Positions 7,539-14,636 of a stretch of DNA of 34,353 nucleotides are shown piece after piece (the stretch's first letter is position 1; each line of letters begins with the position of its first letter). The stretch is from Lachnospiraceae bacterium (GTDB lineage Bacteria > Bacillota > Clostridia > Lachnospirales > Lachnospiraceae): positions 1 to 34,353 of the forward strand of contig JAIDPF010000094.1 of assembly GCA_029062895.1 (NCBI GenBank), in the 5' to 3' direction. The notes beneath the pieces are model-generated. The model was not told where the DNA came from, ran no database searches, and was given only the letters and a program-made list of their open reading frames with translations. Made by a program: the position numbers and the translations under genes.

Positions 7539-9254
7539 ATGTCTAGTAAAAAGAAGAAGGCCAGTGAACCTGAACAATCAGTGGCGCAGCAGATCGTAGA
7601 CTTTGGGATGTCTATGCTGATGCTGATTTATGTATCTTCAATGCTTGTATTTTATCCTTTGTATTATCAGCATAAATATCTCGATATGGGAGACGCAAAA
7701 TATGGGTTTTTTAGGAATATTTCCATTACCTTTTTGATTTTCTTTTTGATTATTCTGGCTTCATGGATCATCGCGTATCGGGATAAACTCAAGCTGTCAT
7801 CTATACTTGGAAAATTTTCCACGACGGACTGGTTCGCGACAGCGTTTCTTGTATTAAGCTATTTATCCTATATGTTCAGCGAATATCAAAAACCGGTGCC
7901 GGGAGACACGTCCTCGGCGCTGGTGGGCTATAACGGGTGGTATATGGGGCTTTTGTCTCAGGTGATGTTTGTTTTGATTTTTTTTGCGGTTTCAAGATTC
8001 TGGTCGTGGAGTGAGTTTACACTGTTTTCCGCGATTGTTACGTCAGGAGTGGTCTATCAAATTGCGATCCTGCAGCGTTTTTCCATAGATCCGTTGGAGA
8101 TGTATGATGGATTGGGACCGGAATATATTGAGAAATTTCTTTCTACATTAGGACAATCTACATGGTTTTCCAGCTATGCGGTTCTTGCGTTCCCGCTGGC
8201 CGTTTATTATTTCTGGCATGATGATAGGAGATGGGTAAGAATTCTGGTGGGAATCGTAGTGGCGCTTGGATTTGGCAGCCTTTGTACGGCCCATAGCGAC
8301 AGCGGTTACGTAGCATATGTTCTGATTCTGATGGTATTTTTCTGGTTTTCTTTGGAGAGCAATAAAAAGTTCGCGCGTTTTCTGGAGATCGTTTTGGTTG
8401 GTCTTGCTTCTTTCCGGATTATAGGGATTATGCAGTTATGCTTCCCGGAGAAATTGATACAGCTGATTGCTGAGGATCAGAAGATTTCTTTTTTTATCAC
8501 GCAGAGCAATTTTATGATGGCAATGTTGCTGATCGTAGCCGCAATCTATATTGTTTATTATTTATTTTGCAGTTCCTCTTGGAAAGAGGTTAAGAAAACA
8601 GAAAAGGGAAAAAAAGGACAGGAATCCGGCGCTGCGACTGCCAATAAGCAGAAATTTGAAATCAGCAGATTTTTATGGCTTAGGAAGCTGATGATCATTG
8701 CTGCTGCTGCTGTGCTGCTTGGCGTGGTATTGGTGATCGTTTTTACGACGAAAAAGATGCTGCCGGATGCTCTTGCCGGATTTTATAATGTTGGGTTTTT
8801 CAATTTTAATGACACTTGGGGCAATTGTAGGGGATTTAACTGGAGGATGTCGCTGCAGGCGATCGCAAACGCTTCTTTTAAGGATATGTTGATAGGTGTC
8901 GGACCGGACTGCTTTGCAATGAGCATGGATAAATATTGCGCGCAGGAAGTGGCGGTTTTCTGGCAGGGAATGAAGCTGGCGTGCGCGCATAATGAATTTT
9001 TAAACATGCTGGTGACACAGGGCATCCTTGGCGTAACAGCGTATGTCGGGATTTTTGTCAGCTTTATTGTTCGATGCATAAAGAACGGTAAAGGGACCAT
9101 GGCTGTAGTGCCATTTGCGGCTGCGGCTTTGGCATATATGGGTCATAATTTCTTTTGTTATCAGCAGTGCATCTGTACGCCGATGGTCTTTCTACTTATG
9201 GGTATTGGAGAATTGCTGATGCGTAATGAAACGCAGTCAAAAGAAAAAGATTAA
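7539..9254 (+). CDS. O-antigen ligase / polymerase-type membrane protein (Wzy_C)
   Basis: About 571 residues with roughly a dozen hydrophobic helices, for example FLIFFLIILASWIIAY near residue 70. A lysine-rich start (SSKKKK) stays in the cytoplasm. A charged linker at about 350-380 separates two membrane halves. The C-terminal half carries the Wzy_C pattern: FNWRMSLQAI, then LIGVGPDCFAM and CAHNEFLNMLVTQGILG. Such proteins join or polymerise lipid-linked glycans outside the membrane, and some act on proteins. A Gram-positive host has no lipopolysaccharide, so cell-wall polysaccharide or protein glycan is more likely. I chose the second ATG (7539), seven bases after a GGGGG box; ATG 7533 would be too close to it. 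Confidence 0.82.
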   Translation: MSSKKKKASEPEQSVAQQIVDFGMSMLMLIYVSSMLVFYPLYYQHKYLDMGDAKYGFFRNISITFLIFFLIILASWIIAYRDKLKLSSILGKFSTTDWFATAFLVLSYLSYMFSEYQKPVPGDTSSALVGYNGWYMGLLSQVMFVLIFFAVSRFWSWSEFTLFSAIVTSGVVYQIAILQRFSIDPLEMYDGLGPEYIEKFLSTLGQSTWFSSYAVLAFPLAVYYFWHDDRRWVRILVGIVVALGFGSLCTAHSDSGYVAYVLILMVFFWFSLESNKKFARFLEIVLVGLASFRIIGIMQLCFPEKLIQLIAEDQKISFFITQSNFMMAMLLIVAAIYIVYYLFCSSSWKEVKKTEKGKKGQESGAATANKQKFEISRFLWLRKLMIIAAAAVLLGVVLVIVFTTKKMLPDALAGFYNVGFFNFNDTWGNCRGFNWRMSLQAIANASFKDMLIGVGPDCFAMSMDKYCAQEVAVFWQGMKLACAHNEFLNMLVTQGILGVTAYVGIFVSFIVRCIKNGKGTMAVVPFAAAALAYMGHNFFCYQQCICTPMVFLLMGIGELLMRNETQSKEKD

Positions 9255-9269
9255 TTTAGAAAAAGGGAT

Positions 9270-9296
9270 TAAGCTTTATCGACTTTCGACCGATAT
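9270..9296 (+). promoter_or_regulatory. sigma-28 (flagellar) type promoter
   Basis: TAAG, a 16-base spacer and CCGATAT closely match the sigma-D/FliA consensus of Gram-positive bacteria (TAAA, 14-16 bases, CCGATAT). It is about 150 bases upstream of the small gene at 9445. The 5' leader contains a near-repeat, ATAGAATTGAAAATTACG and ATAGAATGGAAAATCACG, at about 9311 and 9367. Confidence 0.75.
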
Positions 9297-9444
9297 ATAG
9301 AGAGAATCCATAGAATTGAAAATTACGCCCGTATAAGAATATGGCGGGAAGAAAAGTCATGGCGGTCATAGAATGGAAAATCACGAGAAAAGCCATGGTG
9401 ATTGACATGATAGAATGTTAAAAGAGAAAGGTATGGTGTGATTC

Positions 9445-9816
9445 ATGGGAGAAATGGTTTATGCATGGGATGAACAACAGAAGGAAGCAATGCAGGAAGC
9501 AGCCGGGTACCTGTCTCGATTGATTCCGGCAGCGGAGGGAATGGCTGATGAGTTCAAGGGAGAACTTCAGGAGGATTCCTATGATATGCTGGATATGGTG
9601 GTGGAAGGATTAAATTGGATTATTCAGGTTTATAATGGAACGAAGGATGTTATTAATAAAGAAACGGAACAGATTGATTCAAAAGCTATGGATCAGAAGA
9701 TCAGCGCGTTTGGGACTGCATATACTTCTCACGATCAGAGCGGTATCGTATCGGGACTGGAAGACGCGGTTCTGCCTTTCTTAAGAAAGATGAAAGAGAT
9801 CGCGGACGAGGTATAA
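9445..9816 (+). CDS. small acidic helical protein, likely in the flagellar regulon
   Basis: A 123-residue acidic protein with no cysteine, no signal peptide and no membrane helix. The sequence reads as two or three amphipathic helices, including YLSRLIPAAEGMADEFKGEL and VVEGLNWIIQVYNGTKDVI. I do not recognise a family. The sigma-28 type promoter upstream and the convergent FliD-like gene place it with late flagellar genes. An export chaperone or filament-associated role would fit that timing and its size, but this is only inference. A GAAAGG box lies 13 bases before the ATG. A good terminator follows. Confidence 0.72.
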   Translation: MGEMVYAWDEQQKEAMQEAAGYLSRLIPAAEGMADEFKGELQEDSYDMLDMVVEGLNWIIQVYNGTKDVINKETEQIDSKAMDQKISAFGTAYTSHDQSGIVSGLEDAVLPFLRKMKEIADEV

Positions 9817-9847
9817 GATTATACCGATTGTAATAGTGGGATCAGAT

Positions 9848-9877
9848 GGCTGTGAAGGGTTTCCTTCGCAGCCTTTT
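9848..9877 (+). terminator. terminator of the small flagellar-region gene
   Basis: GGCTGTGAAGG and CCTTCGCAGCC form an 11-bp stem with one G-U pair and a short loop, followed by TTTT. It starts 31 bases after the stop codon. Confidence 0.85.
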
Positions 9878-9891
9878 CCTATTAATCCTCC

Positions 9892-9974
9892 AAGTTGCAG
9901 CATTGCTGCGACTTAAATAGAAATGAAAAACGCTGCTTAAAAGCGAACTCGTTCGCTATTAAGCAGCGTTTTTC
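9892..9974. repeat. two further hairpins in the convergent gap
   Basis: AGTTGCAGC / GCTGCGACT forms a 9-bp hairpin (9892-9912). A larger one follows at 9925-9974: GAAAAACGCTGCTTAA pairs perfectly with TTAAGCAGCGTTTTTC and encloses AGCGAAC / GTTCGCT. The A- and T-rich outer ends allow termination on either strand. Confidence 0.75.
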
Positions 9975-9975
9975 G

Positions 9976-10058
9976 GTGTGAAACTTAATATATCTTAGGC
10001 AGTATTTTTACTGCCTTGCAGTGCTTTTTTGCTGCCTTAGATATATTAAGTTTCACAC
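9976..10058. repeat. 27-bp inverted repeat ending at the fliD-like stop codon
   Basis: Bases 9976-10002 and 10032-10058 are inverted copies of 27 bases with a single mismatch (GTGTGAAACTTAATATATCT and on to AGGCAG). The right arm touches the stop codon of the minus-strand gene. The inner region can form a second hairpin, GGCAGTA / TTACTGCC. It may act as a terminator for the minus strand or be a mobile palindromic element. Confidence 0.8.
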
Positions 10059-11362
10059 TACATATATCCGTTAAAAAGCATACCACTGTAAGCGCTTGTT
10101 ACATAAGGGTTGGCGAAATGGCTCACGTTAGGATTTTTATACGCAACAATCCGCTTGTCAATATAATCCATCGGATTGAGCTGAATCTGTGTAGCCTTAC
10201 GTAATGTGGTGTGCGTAAAATTCTTCAGGGAACCTAAAGTTTCTTCGGCATCATTGCTGCCAAGCGCCGTCGTCAGTTTTTCTTCATCTACAGAGAGGTT
10301 TCCGCTACTGTCCTGTATGATGCCTGCTTTTGTAAAGGAAGAAGCGTAGCTTGCGCTCATTGCTTTCATCGTTCCGATCAGAATGTTGGTTCTAGGATGC
10401 TGGTCTACATATTTGGCAGCAGCCTGCAGGAAATCATTGTAAGAACCCGTCAATGAGATAATATTGTCTTTTAAGGATTCATAGTCCGGTTTTACGCCGA
10501 TTTTCACGGGATCATCTTCTGTTCCGCCGATACCCTTTAATGTTATGTTATATTTACCATCCAGAATAAAGGAGTTGGACGGTGACTGGAACGACTCGCC
10601 GTTTACCGTATATCTGGCATTTTGTGCAGGACTGTCTGTTTCGCGGATGCCGAGATAATCGATAATGCCTTTCCGCTGGCTTGTGTTCTCGTCGCTGATC
10701 ATAAAAGGCTGTTGTCCGCCGGCGGTTGTACCGGTCTTGTTGGAACGGATCATCAGAGCGGATTCGTTCTGGTCGTTCGTTATTACGGAAGCGTTCAGTC
10801 CCAGATTGGAATGATTAATCAATCTGGCAAGACGGTTCTGGATCGTCTGGTTAGTGTCCGTATCTCCGATATTAAACTGCAGTTCGTAATTTGAATTGGC
10901 AGTCAGTACATCAAAAGAGTACGCACCGGGGGATAAACTGAGTTCTGACTCAGGAAGAAAATGTCCCACGGTTTCCTGATTGGAAGCCAGACTTTCTACC
11001 GTCATATCCAGCGTTTCATCCATGGAAATATTAAGCCCCGTAGCCTCAATGACATCCGGATCGGTGGAATACACGGTACGCTGTTCAAACATGGTCGATT
11101 CATCCAGACCACCCAGAGACGCAATGGAATTGCGGAAGCGGATCGCGCTTTCCTTCATATGGATAGAATACTCTTCAATCGCTCTGACGTCTTTTAATAA
11201 GAAGACAGGAGCGTCCTTACTCATATTAACAATTGATTTATATACTTTTTTCAAATCGGAACGATCATGTGAATCATAACGAGAAGAAGACCGACCAAAC
11301 AGATCAGCCCTGTAATAATTATAGACATTATTTAAAACTGCGTTATAATAATGAGATGCCAT
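10058..11362 (-). CDS. FliD-like flagellar cap/hook-associated protein, divergent
   Basis: A 434-residue minus-strand protein. The central part has the FliD pattern: TDPDVIEATG, TVESLASNQETVG, YSFDVLTANSNYELQFNI, IQNRLARLINHSNLGLNASV and ALMIRSNKTGT. The C-terminal part has SFTKAGIIQDSSGNLSVDEE and KLTTALGS, as in FliD-C. It differs from standard FliD in two ways. The usual N-terminus (GLASGLDTDSII type) is absent, replaced by MASHYYNAVLNNVYNYYRAD. The C-terminal coiled coil with its final glutamine-rich helix is missing. It may be a minor cap protein or an accessory filament protein. I chose ATG 11362 because AGGAG precedes it at normal spacing; an upstream ATG at 11422 is unsupported. Confidence 0.68.
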   Translation of the reverse strand: MASHYYNAVLNNVYNYYRADLFGRSSSRYDSHDRSDLKKVYKSIVNMSKDAPVFLLKDVRAIEEYSIHMKESAIRFRNSIASLGGLDESTMFEQRTVYSTDPDVIEATGLNISMDETLDMTVESLASNQETVGHFLPESELSLSPGAYSFDVLTANSNYELQFNIGDTDTNQTIQNRLARLINHSNLGLNASVITNDQNESALMIRSNKTGTTAGGQQPFMISDENTSQRKGIIDYLGIRETDSPAQNARYTVNGESFQSPSNSFILDGKYNITLKGIGGTEDDPVKIGVKPDYESLKDNIISLTGSYNDFLQAAAKYVDQHPRTNILIGTMKAMSASYASSFTKAGIIQDSSGNLSVDEEKLTTALGSNDAEETLGSLKNFTHTTLRKATQIQLNPMDYIDKRIVAYKNPNVSHFANPYVTSAYSGMLFNGYM

Positions 11363-11528
11363 GTCAGTTCTCCTTTCCGTCCTTGATCGAACCTTCATGT
11401 ACTGTCGCATCGTTAAGTCCATTTAACGATATCACTACTGCCTACTATTGATAGTTTAATTTATTTTAGCACATGACAAGAAAATTTACAATCATTTTGA
11501 CAAATAAAAATAATAAATATACAATAAT

Positions 11529-11554
11529 AATATCGGTCATGATCGGAGATTTCG
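11529..11554 (-). promoter_or_regulatory. weak sigma-28-like promoter of the FliD-like gene
   Basis: On the minus strand CGAA, 14 bases and CCGATATT lie about 170 bases before the start codon. The -10 box is good and the -35 box is poor (two of four). The long leader is similar in length to that of the 9445 gene. Confidence 0.35.
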
Positions 11555-11627
11555 AAATAGAAAATATTAAAAATAAGTATAAAATTAAAATAAATTAAAA
11601 TATATTGAAATATTTCCAAAATACTGC

Positions 11628-11656
11628 TTGACGTGAAAGGACGAATATGCTATGCT
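11628..11656 (+). promoter_or_regulatory. sigma-A promoter of rpmG-secE-nusG
   Basis: TTGACG, a 17-base spacer and TATGCT lie 87 bases before the rpmG start. Confidence 0.75.
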
Positions 11657-11663
11657 AAATCAG

Positions 11664-11690
11664 CACAAAAGAGTTTGGCTCTTTTTTTTG
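11664..11690 (+). terminator. possible leader attenuator before rpmG
   Basis: Just after the expected transcription start, AAAAGAG and CTCTTTT form a small hairpin (TTTGG loop) continued by more T. It looks like a weak intrinsic terminator between promoter and gene, so it could attenuate the operon. The stem is AT-rich, hence moderate confidence. Confidence 0.42.
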
Positions 11691-11742
11691 TGTTGTGATA
11701 TTGGATATTTGACATTTGAAAGATTTTATGGAGGAAAGATTT

Positions 11743-11892
11743 ATGCGTACAAGAATTACTTTGGCATGTACAGAATGTAAAAATCGTAATTATGATACTA
11801 CAAAGGATAAAAAGACACATCCGGACCGTATGGAAACAAAGAAATATTGCAGATTCTGTAAGGCTCATACACTGCATAAAGAAACAAAATAA
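11743..11892 (+). CDS. rpmG: 50S ribosomal protein L33
   Basis: A 49-residue basic protein beginning [20 protein letters not shown] and ending HTLHKETK. Two CxxC pairs (Cys9/12 and Cys36/39) show that it is the zinc-binding form of L33, found in the large ribosomal subunit near the E site. The length is normal for the family. GGAGG lies just upstream of the ATG. It is first in the rpmG-secE-nusG order that is standard in Firmicutes. Confidence 0.95.
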   Translation: MRTRITLACTECKNRNYDTTKDKKTHPDRMETKKYCRFCKAHTLHKETK

Positions 11893-11923
11893 AATTGGTG
11901 CTGGTAGAGCGGCATTTTTATCT

Positions 11924-12034
11924 GGATTTGGGTCGTAATAAGACGCGGCATGAGATTGAAAAATCAAAGATTTCTCAATCGTGTATTTGTGCCTGAAACC
12001 CAAATTCACAGGTTATGGAAAGGCATGGTTATTA
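11924..12034 (+). repeat. dispersed palindromic repeat, copy B
   Basis: The core at 11954-11980 is GATTGAAAAATC, a three-A loop and GATTTCTCAATC (one mismatch). An outer stem GGATTTGGGT / ACCCAAATTC (11924-11933 with 11998-12007) encloses it. The right part matches copy A: ATTTGTGCC, ACCCAAATTC and ATGGAAAGGCATGGTTATTA. It is open in the frame of secE and reads KNQRFLNRVFVP...RLWKGMVI. The frame and the amino-acid pattern agree with copy A. Confidence 0.8.
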
Positions 12035-12036
12035 GC

Positions 12037-12249
12037 ATGGGAAATTCCGATAAGACAGATGGAAAGACGAAGAAACCGAGCTTCTTCAAGGGCTTAAAAA
12101 AAGAGTTTAAGAAGATTACATGGCCGGATAGAAAAACAGTGACAAAGCAGACCGCTGCTGTTGTGGTGGTTTCTGTTGCTTTGGGACTGCTGATTGCGCT
12201 TCTGGATTTTATCATTCAGTATGGTGTTGACCGATTGGTAACATTCTAA
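12037..12249 (+). CDS. secE: preprotein translocase subunit SecE
   Basis: About 70 residues from ATG 12037 (MGNSDKTDGKTKKPSFF). FKGLKKEFKKITWPDRKTV is the conserved cytoplasmic amphipathic helix of SecE, and a single membrane helix follows (TAAVVVVSVALGLLIALLDF). SecE clamps SecY in the protein export channel. An in-frame ATG at 12025 and one at 11950 lie in the dispersed repeat. They would add 4 or 29 residues unlike SecE, so I prefer 12037, though the nearest purine-rich box (GGAAAGG) is about 13 bases away. The gene lies between rpmG and nusG as expected. Confidence 0.9.
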   Translation: MGNSDKTDGKTKKPSFFKGLKKEFKKITWPDRKTVTKQTAAVVVVSVALGLLIALLDFIIQYGVDRLVTF

Positions 12250-12256
12250 GGAGGTA

Positions 12257-12327
12257 CGGATTTGCAGTGGAATTTTGCTGCTTCGCAGCACAAATCCGGC
12301 GCGTGAAACGCTTTGATTAGCGTTTTC
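12257..12327 (+). other. hairpin-rich spacer between secE and nusG
   Basis: CGGATTTG (12257-12264) pairs with CAAATCCG (12291-12298) and encloses a TGCTGC-TTC-GCAGCA hairpin. A second hairpin, AAACGCT / AGCGTTT, follows at 12306-12325. There is no T run, so it is not a plain terminator. It lies inside an operon and may be a processing or regulatory structure. Confidence 0.6.
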
Positions 12328-12372
12328 CTAAAGATGCAGTAATGGTTCGGTGATAAGAAAGGGACGGCGAAA

Positions 12373-13065
12373 ATGGCAGATTCATCAAAAAAAGTGAAAG
12401 TTAAGAAGATGGATGAGCTCAAGAAGATTCTTGCGCAGAAGGAAGATGATACAAGAGACATCTTGAAGCCGATAAGGACAGTTTCTGAAGAAGATGTGCC
12501 CGTGATGAAGGAAGAATATGATATCGGGCAAAGCGATAATAAGAGCGGACGCGGTATGGGCTGGTATGTAGTTCACACCTATTCAGGATATGAAAAAAAG
12601 GTTATGATGAATATCGAGAAGTCCATTAAAAACAGACCGGGACTGGAAGAAAAGATTCTGGAGGTGCGTGTGCCGACCCAGGATGTGACGGAACTGAAAT
12701 CCACCGGTAAAAAGACGTCCGAGAAAAAGATACTTCCCGGATACGTGTTGGTGCACATGGATGCGGATGACAATGACGCATGGTATGTTGTGCGTAATAC
12801 CCGTGGAGTTACGGGATTTGTAGGACCGGGAAGCAAACCTGTACCCCTGGAAGAGGATGAGATCAATCATCTTGATAAGGGTAAAGTGGTGAAGGCTGAC
12901 TTTGAAGTGGGAGATACGATCATGGTTGTAGATGGCGTATGGAAAGATACCATTGGTATGGTCAGCAAGATCGATGAGAATAAGAAGATGGCTTCGATCA
13001 CGGTGGAATTGTTCGGACGGGAAACGAAGCTGGATATCAGTTTTTCGGATGTCAAGAAATTCTGA
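12373..13065 (+). CDS. nusG: transcription termination/antitermination protein NusG
   Basis: A 230-residue protein. Residues 63 onward are the NGN domain (WYVVHTYSGYEKKVMMNIEK, ILPGYVLVHMD, RNTRGVTGFVGPGSKPVPL). The C-terminal KOW domain covers FEVGDTIMVVDGVWKDTIGM to the end. NusG binds RNA polymerase and links it to Rho, pausing and the ribosome. The first 62 residues are a charged extension (KKVKVKKMDELKKILAQKED) not found in the short B. subtilis or E. coli forms, making it about 50 residues longer than usual. An internal Met at the domain border has no good ribosome site, so the extension is probably real. AAAGGG lies near the chosen ATG. Confidence 0.95.
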   Translation: MADSSKKVKVKKMDELKKILAQKEDDTRDILKPIRTVSEEDVPVMKEEYDIGQSDNKSGRGMGWYVVHTYSGYEKKVMMNIEKSIKNRPGLEEKILEVRVPTQDVTELKSTGKKTSEKKILPGYVLVHMDADDNDAWYVVRNTRGVTGFVGPGSKPVPLEEDEINHLDKGKVVKADFEVGDTIMVVDGVWKDTIGMVSKIDENKKMASITVELFGRETKLDISFSDVKKF

Positions 13066-13159
13066 TAGTTGGAATGTTTTAGAAGGGCGTTCGTAGAGAT
13101 CTGATTCCGAATGCGGAAAGATTTCTATTAACATATATATTTATATTATATGCGAGCGT

Positions 13160-13203
13160 GTGTGGGAGCAGTATCAGGAAAAAGATCTGCGCCACTACCA
13201 CAT
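13160..13203 (+). promoter_or_regulatory. probable L1-binding leader hairpin before rplK
   Basis: TGTGG pairs with CCACA, and GCAG with CTGC. The two stems are separated by a 2-base strand (GA) and a 7-base strand (GCCACTA). The same architecture recurs before rplA. L1 is known to regulate its own operon by binding a leader copy of its rRNA site, so this is the natural interpretation. The structure was found by eye. Confidence 0.5.
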
Positions 13204-13223
13204 TATTTAAGGAGGTAGCCAAG

Positions 13224-13646
13224 ATGGCAAAGAAAGTAACAGGTTATATCAAATTACAGATTCCTGCCGGCAAAGCAACACCGGCACCACCAGTTGGACC
13301 GGCACTTGGTCAGCATGGTGTCAACATCGTTGAATTCACAAAGCAGTTCAACGCAAGAACAGCAGATAAGGGTGACCTGATCATCCCTGTTGTAATTACA
13401 GTATATGCAGACAGAAGCTTTAGTTTTGTTACCAAAACTCCGCCTGCCGCAGTATTGATCAAGAAGGCTTGTAATATCAAGTCCGGTTCAGGCACACCGA
13501 ACAAGACAAAGGTGGCAAAGATCTCAAAGGATAAGATCCGTGAGATTGCAGAGTTAAAGATGCCGGATCTGAATGCAGCAAGCATTGAAGCAGCGATGTC
13601 CATGATCGAAGGCACTGCTAAGAGCATGGGTGTTACGGTAGAGTAA
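13224..13646 (+). CDS. rplK: 50S ribosomal protein L11
   Basis: A 140-residue protein starting [20 protein letters not shown], with the glycine/proline-rich [16 protein letters not shown] segment and the C-terminal rRNA-binding half ([20 protein letters not shown]). L11 forms the GTPase-associated centre with 23S rRNA and the L10-L12 stalk. I placed the start at 13224 because AAGGAGGT lies just upstream; the reading frame is open further 5' but without family sequence. It is followed by rplA, as in nearly all bacteria. Confidence 0.96.
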   Translation: MAKKVTGYIKLQIPAGKATPAPPVGPALGQHGVNIVEFTKQFNARTADKGDLIIPVVITVYADRSFSFVTKTPPAAVLIKKACNIKSGSGTPNKTKVAKISKDKIREIAELKMPDLNAASIEAAMSMIEGTAKSMGVTVE

Positions 13647-13671
13647 CTATTGATCAAAAAATCTGTGATGA

Positions 13672-13700
13672 GTGGAAGAGCGCATACTCGTTAAAACCAC
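13672..13700 (+). promoter_or_regulatory. second probable L1-binding hairpin before rplA
   Basis: GTGG (13672-13675) pairs with CCAC (13697-13700) and GAG with CTC. The internal loop is AA on one side and GTTAAAA on the other, that is 2 by 7 bases, the same as the hairpin before rplK. The ribosome binding site follows at once, so protein binding would mask it. Confidence 0.45.
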
Positions 13701-13716
13701 AAGGAGGTAAATGGGA

Positions 13717-14406
13717 ATGAAACATGGAAAGAAATATGTCACGGCAGCAAAAGAGGTTGACCGTGCAACTTATTATGAGACGGCAGATGCGATCTCTGTA
13801 GTAAAGAAGACAGCTACCGCAAAATTTGATGAGACCGTAGAGGTACACATCAGAACAGGCTGCGACGGCCGTCATGCAGAGCAGCAGATCCGAGGGGCGG
13901 TTGTCCTTCCGAATGGAACCGGTAAGACGGTGAAGGTGCTGGTATTTGCCAAAGGCGATAAGCTTAATGAAGCGGAAGCAGCAGGCGCTGATTATGTAGG
14001 CGGCGATGAGCTGATTCCGAAGATTCAGAATGATGGATGGCTCGACTTTGATGTTGTAGTTGCTACTCCGGATATGATGGGCGTTGTCGGACGTCTTGGT
14101 AAGGTACTTGGACCGAAAGGTCTTATGCCGAACCCGAAAGCCGGCACAGTTACCATGGATGTAACAAAGGCGATCAACGATATCAAAGCAGGTAAGATCG
14201 AGTACAGACTGGATAAGAGCAATATCATCCACTGCCCGATCGGCAAGGCTTCCTTTACGGAAGAACAGTTGAATGAGAATATGAACGCATTGATGGAGGC
14301 CATCGTAAAGGCAAGACCCAGTGCATTGAAAGGTCAGTATTTAAAGAGTATCACTCTTGCAACTACCATGGGTCCTGGCGTTCGTGTCAGCACAGCAAAA
14401 TATTAA
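13717..14406 (+). CDS. rplA: 50S ribosomal protein L1
   Basis: A 229-residue protein starting [20 protein letters not shown]. The L1 landmarks are [20 protein letters not shown], then [20 protein letters not shown] and [13 protein letters not shown]1 forms the mobile stalk at the E site of the ribosome and represses its own mRNA. I chose ATG 13717 over ATG 13711 because AAGGAGGT is eight bases from it and only two from the earlier one. Transcription downstream is interrupted by a capA-like unit rather than running straight on to rplJ. Confidence 0.96.
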   Translation: MKHGKKYVTAAKEVDRATYYETADAISVVKKTATAKFDETVEVHIRTGCDGRHAEQQIRGAVVLPNGTGKTVKVLVFAKGDKLNEAEAAGADYVGGDELIPKIQNDGWLDFDVVVATPDMMGVVGRLGKVLGPKGLMPNPKAGTVTMDVTKAINDIKAGKIEYRLDKSNIIHCPIGKASFTEEQLNENMNALMEAIVKARPSALKGQYLKSITLATTMGPGVRVSTAKY

Positions 14407-14423
14407 AAAAGATAAGATTATTT

Positions 14424-14456
14424 GCAGAAAGGCGTGGCTTCGGTCATGCCTTTTGC
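14424..14456 (+). terminator. probable terminator after rplA
   Basis: GCAGAAAGGCGTGGC and GTCATGCCTTTTGC form a hairpin around a TTCG loop, with some G-U pairs, 18 bases after the stop codon. The T run is short and part of the stem, so termination may be partial. Confidence 0.5.
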
Positions 14457-14505
14457 ATTGATGAAAAGAGAGAACGTCGAATATTTGTTGTGGAACAATA
14501 TTTTT

Positions 14506-14535
14506 TTGACAGTCAGATGCAGGAAGTGATATGAT
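14506..14535 (+). promoter_or_regulatory. sigma-A promoter of the capA-like gene
   Basis: A perfect TTGACA, an 18-base spacer and TATGAT, about 100 bases before the gene. Confidence 0.75.
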
Positions 14536-14636
14536 GAAATTGAAAAAAGGATCAACCGTCTGCAAAATGCATTCCGAACCGGAAGGCTGCAATATGTGAA
14601 CGGGAAAATTGATCCGGAAGGATTGAGCATCGTTTC

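Noticed and set aside
11893-11949. A complete tRNA-Trp gene between rpmG and secE
   Set aside because: Only a D-arm-like string is present; acceptor, anticodon and T arms cannot be formed.
14424-14460. Another copy of the dispersed repeat after rplA (GCAGAAAGGCGTGG)
   Set aside because: Only 14 or so bases resemble the right end of the repeat, the palindromic core is absent, and the stretch is explained by a terminator hairpin.
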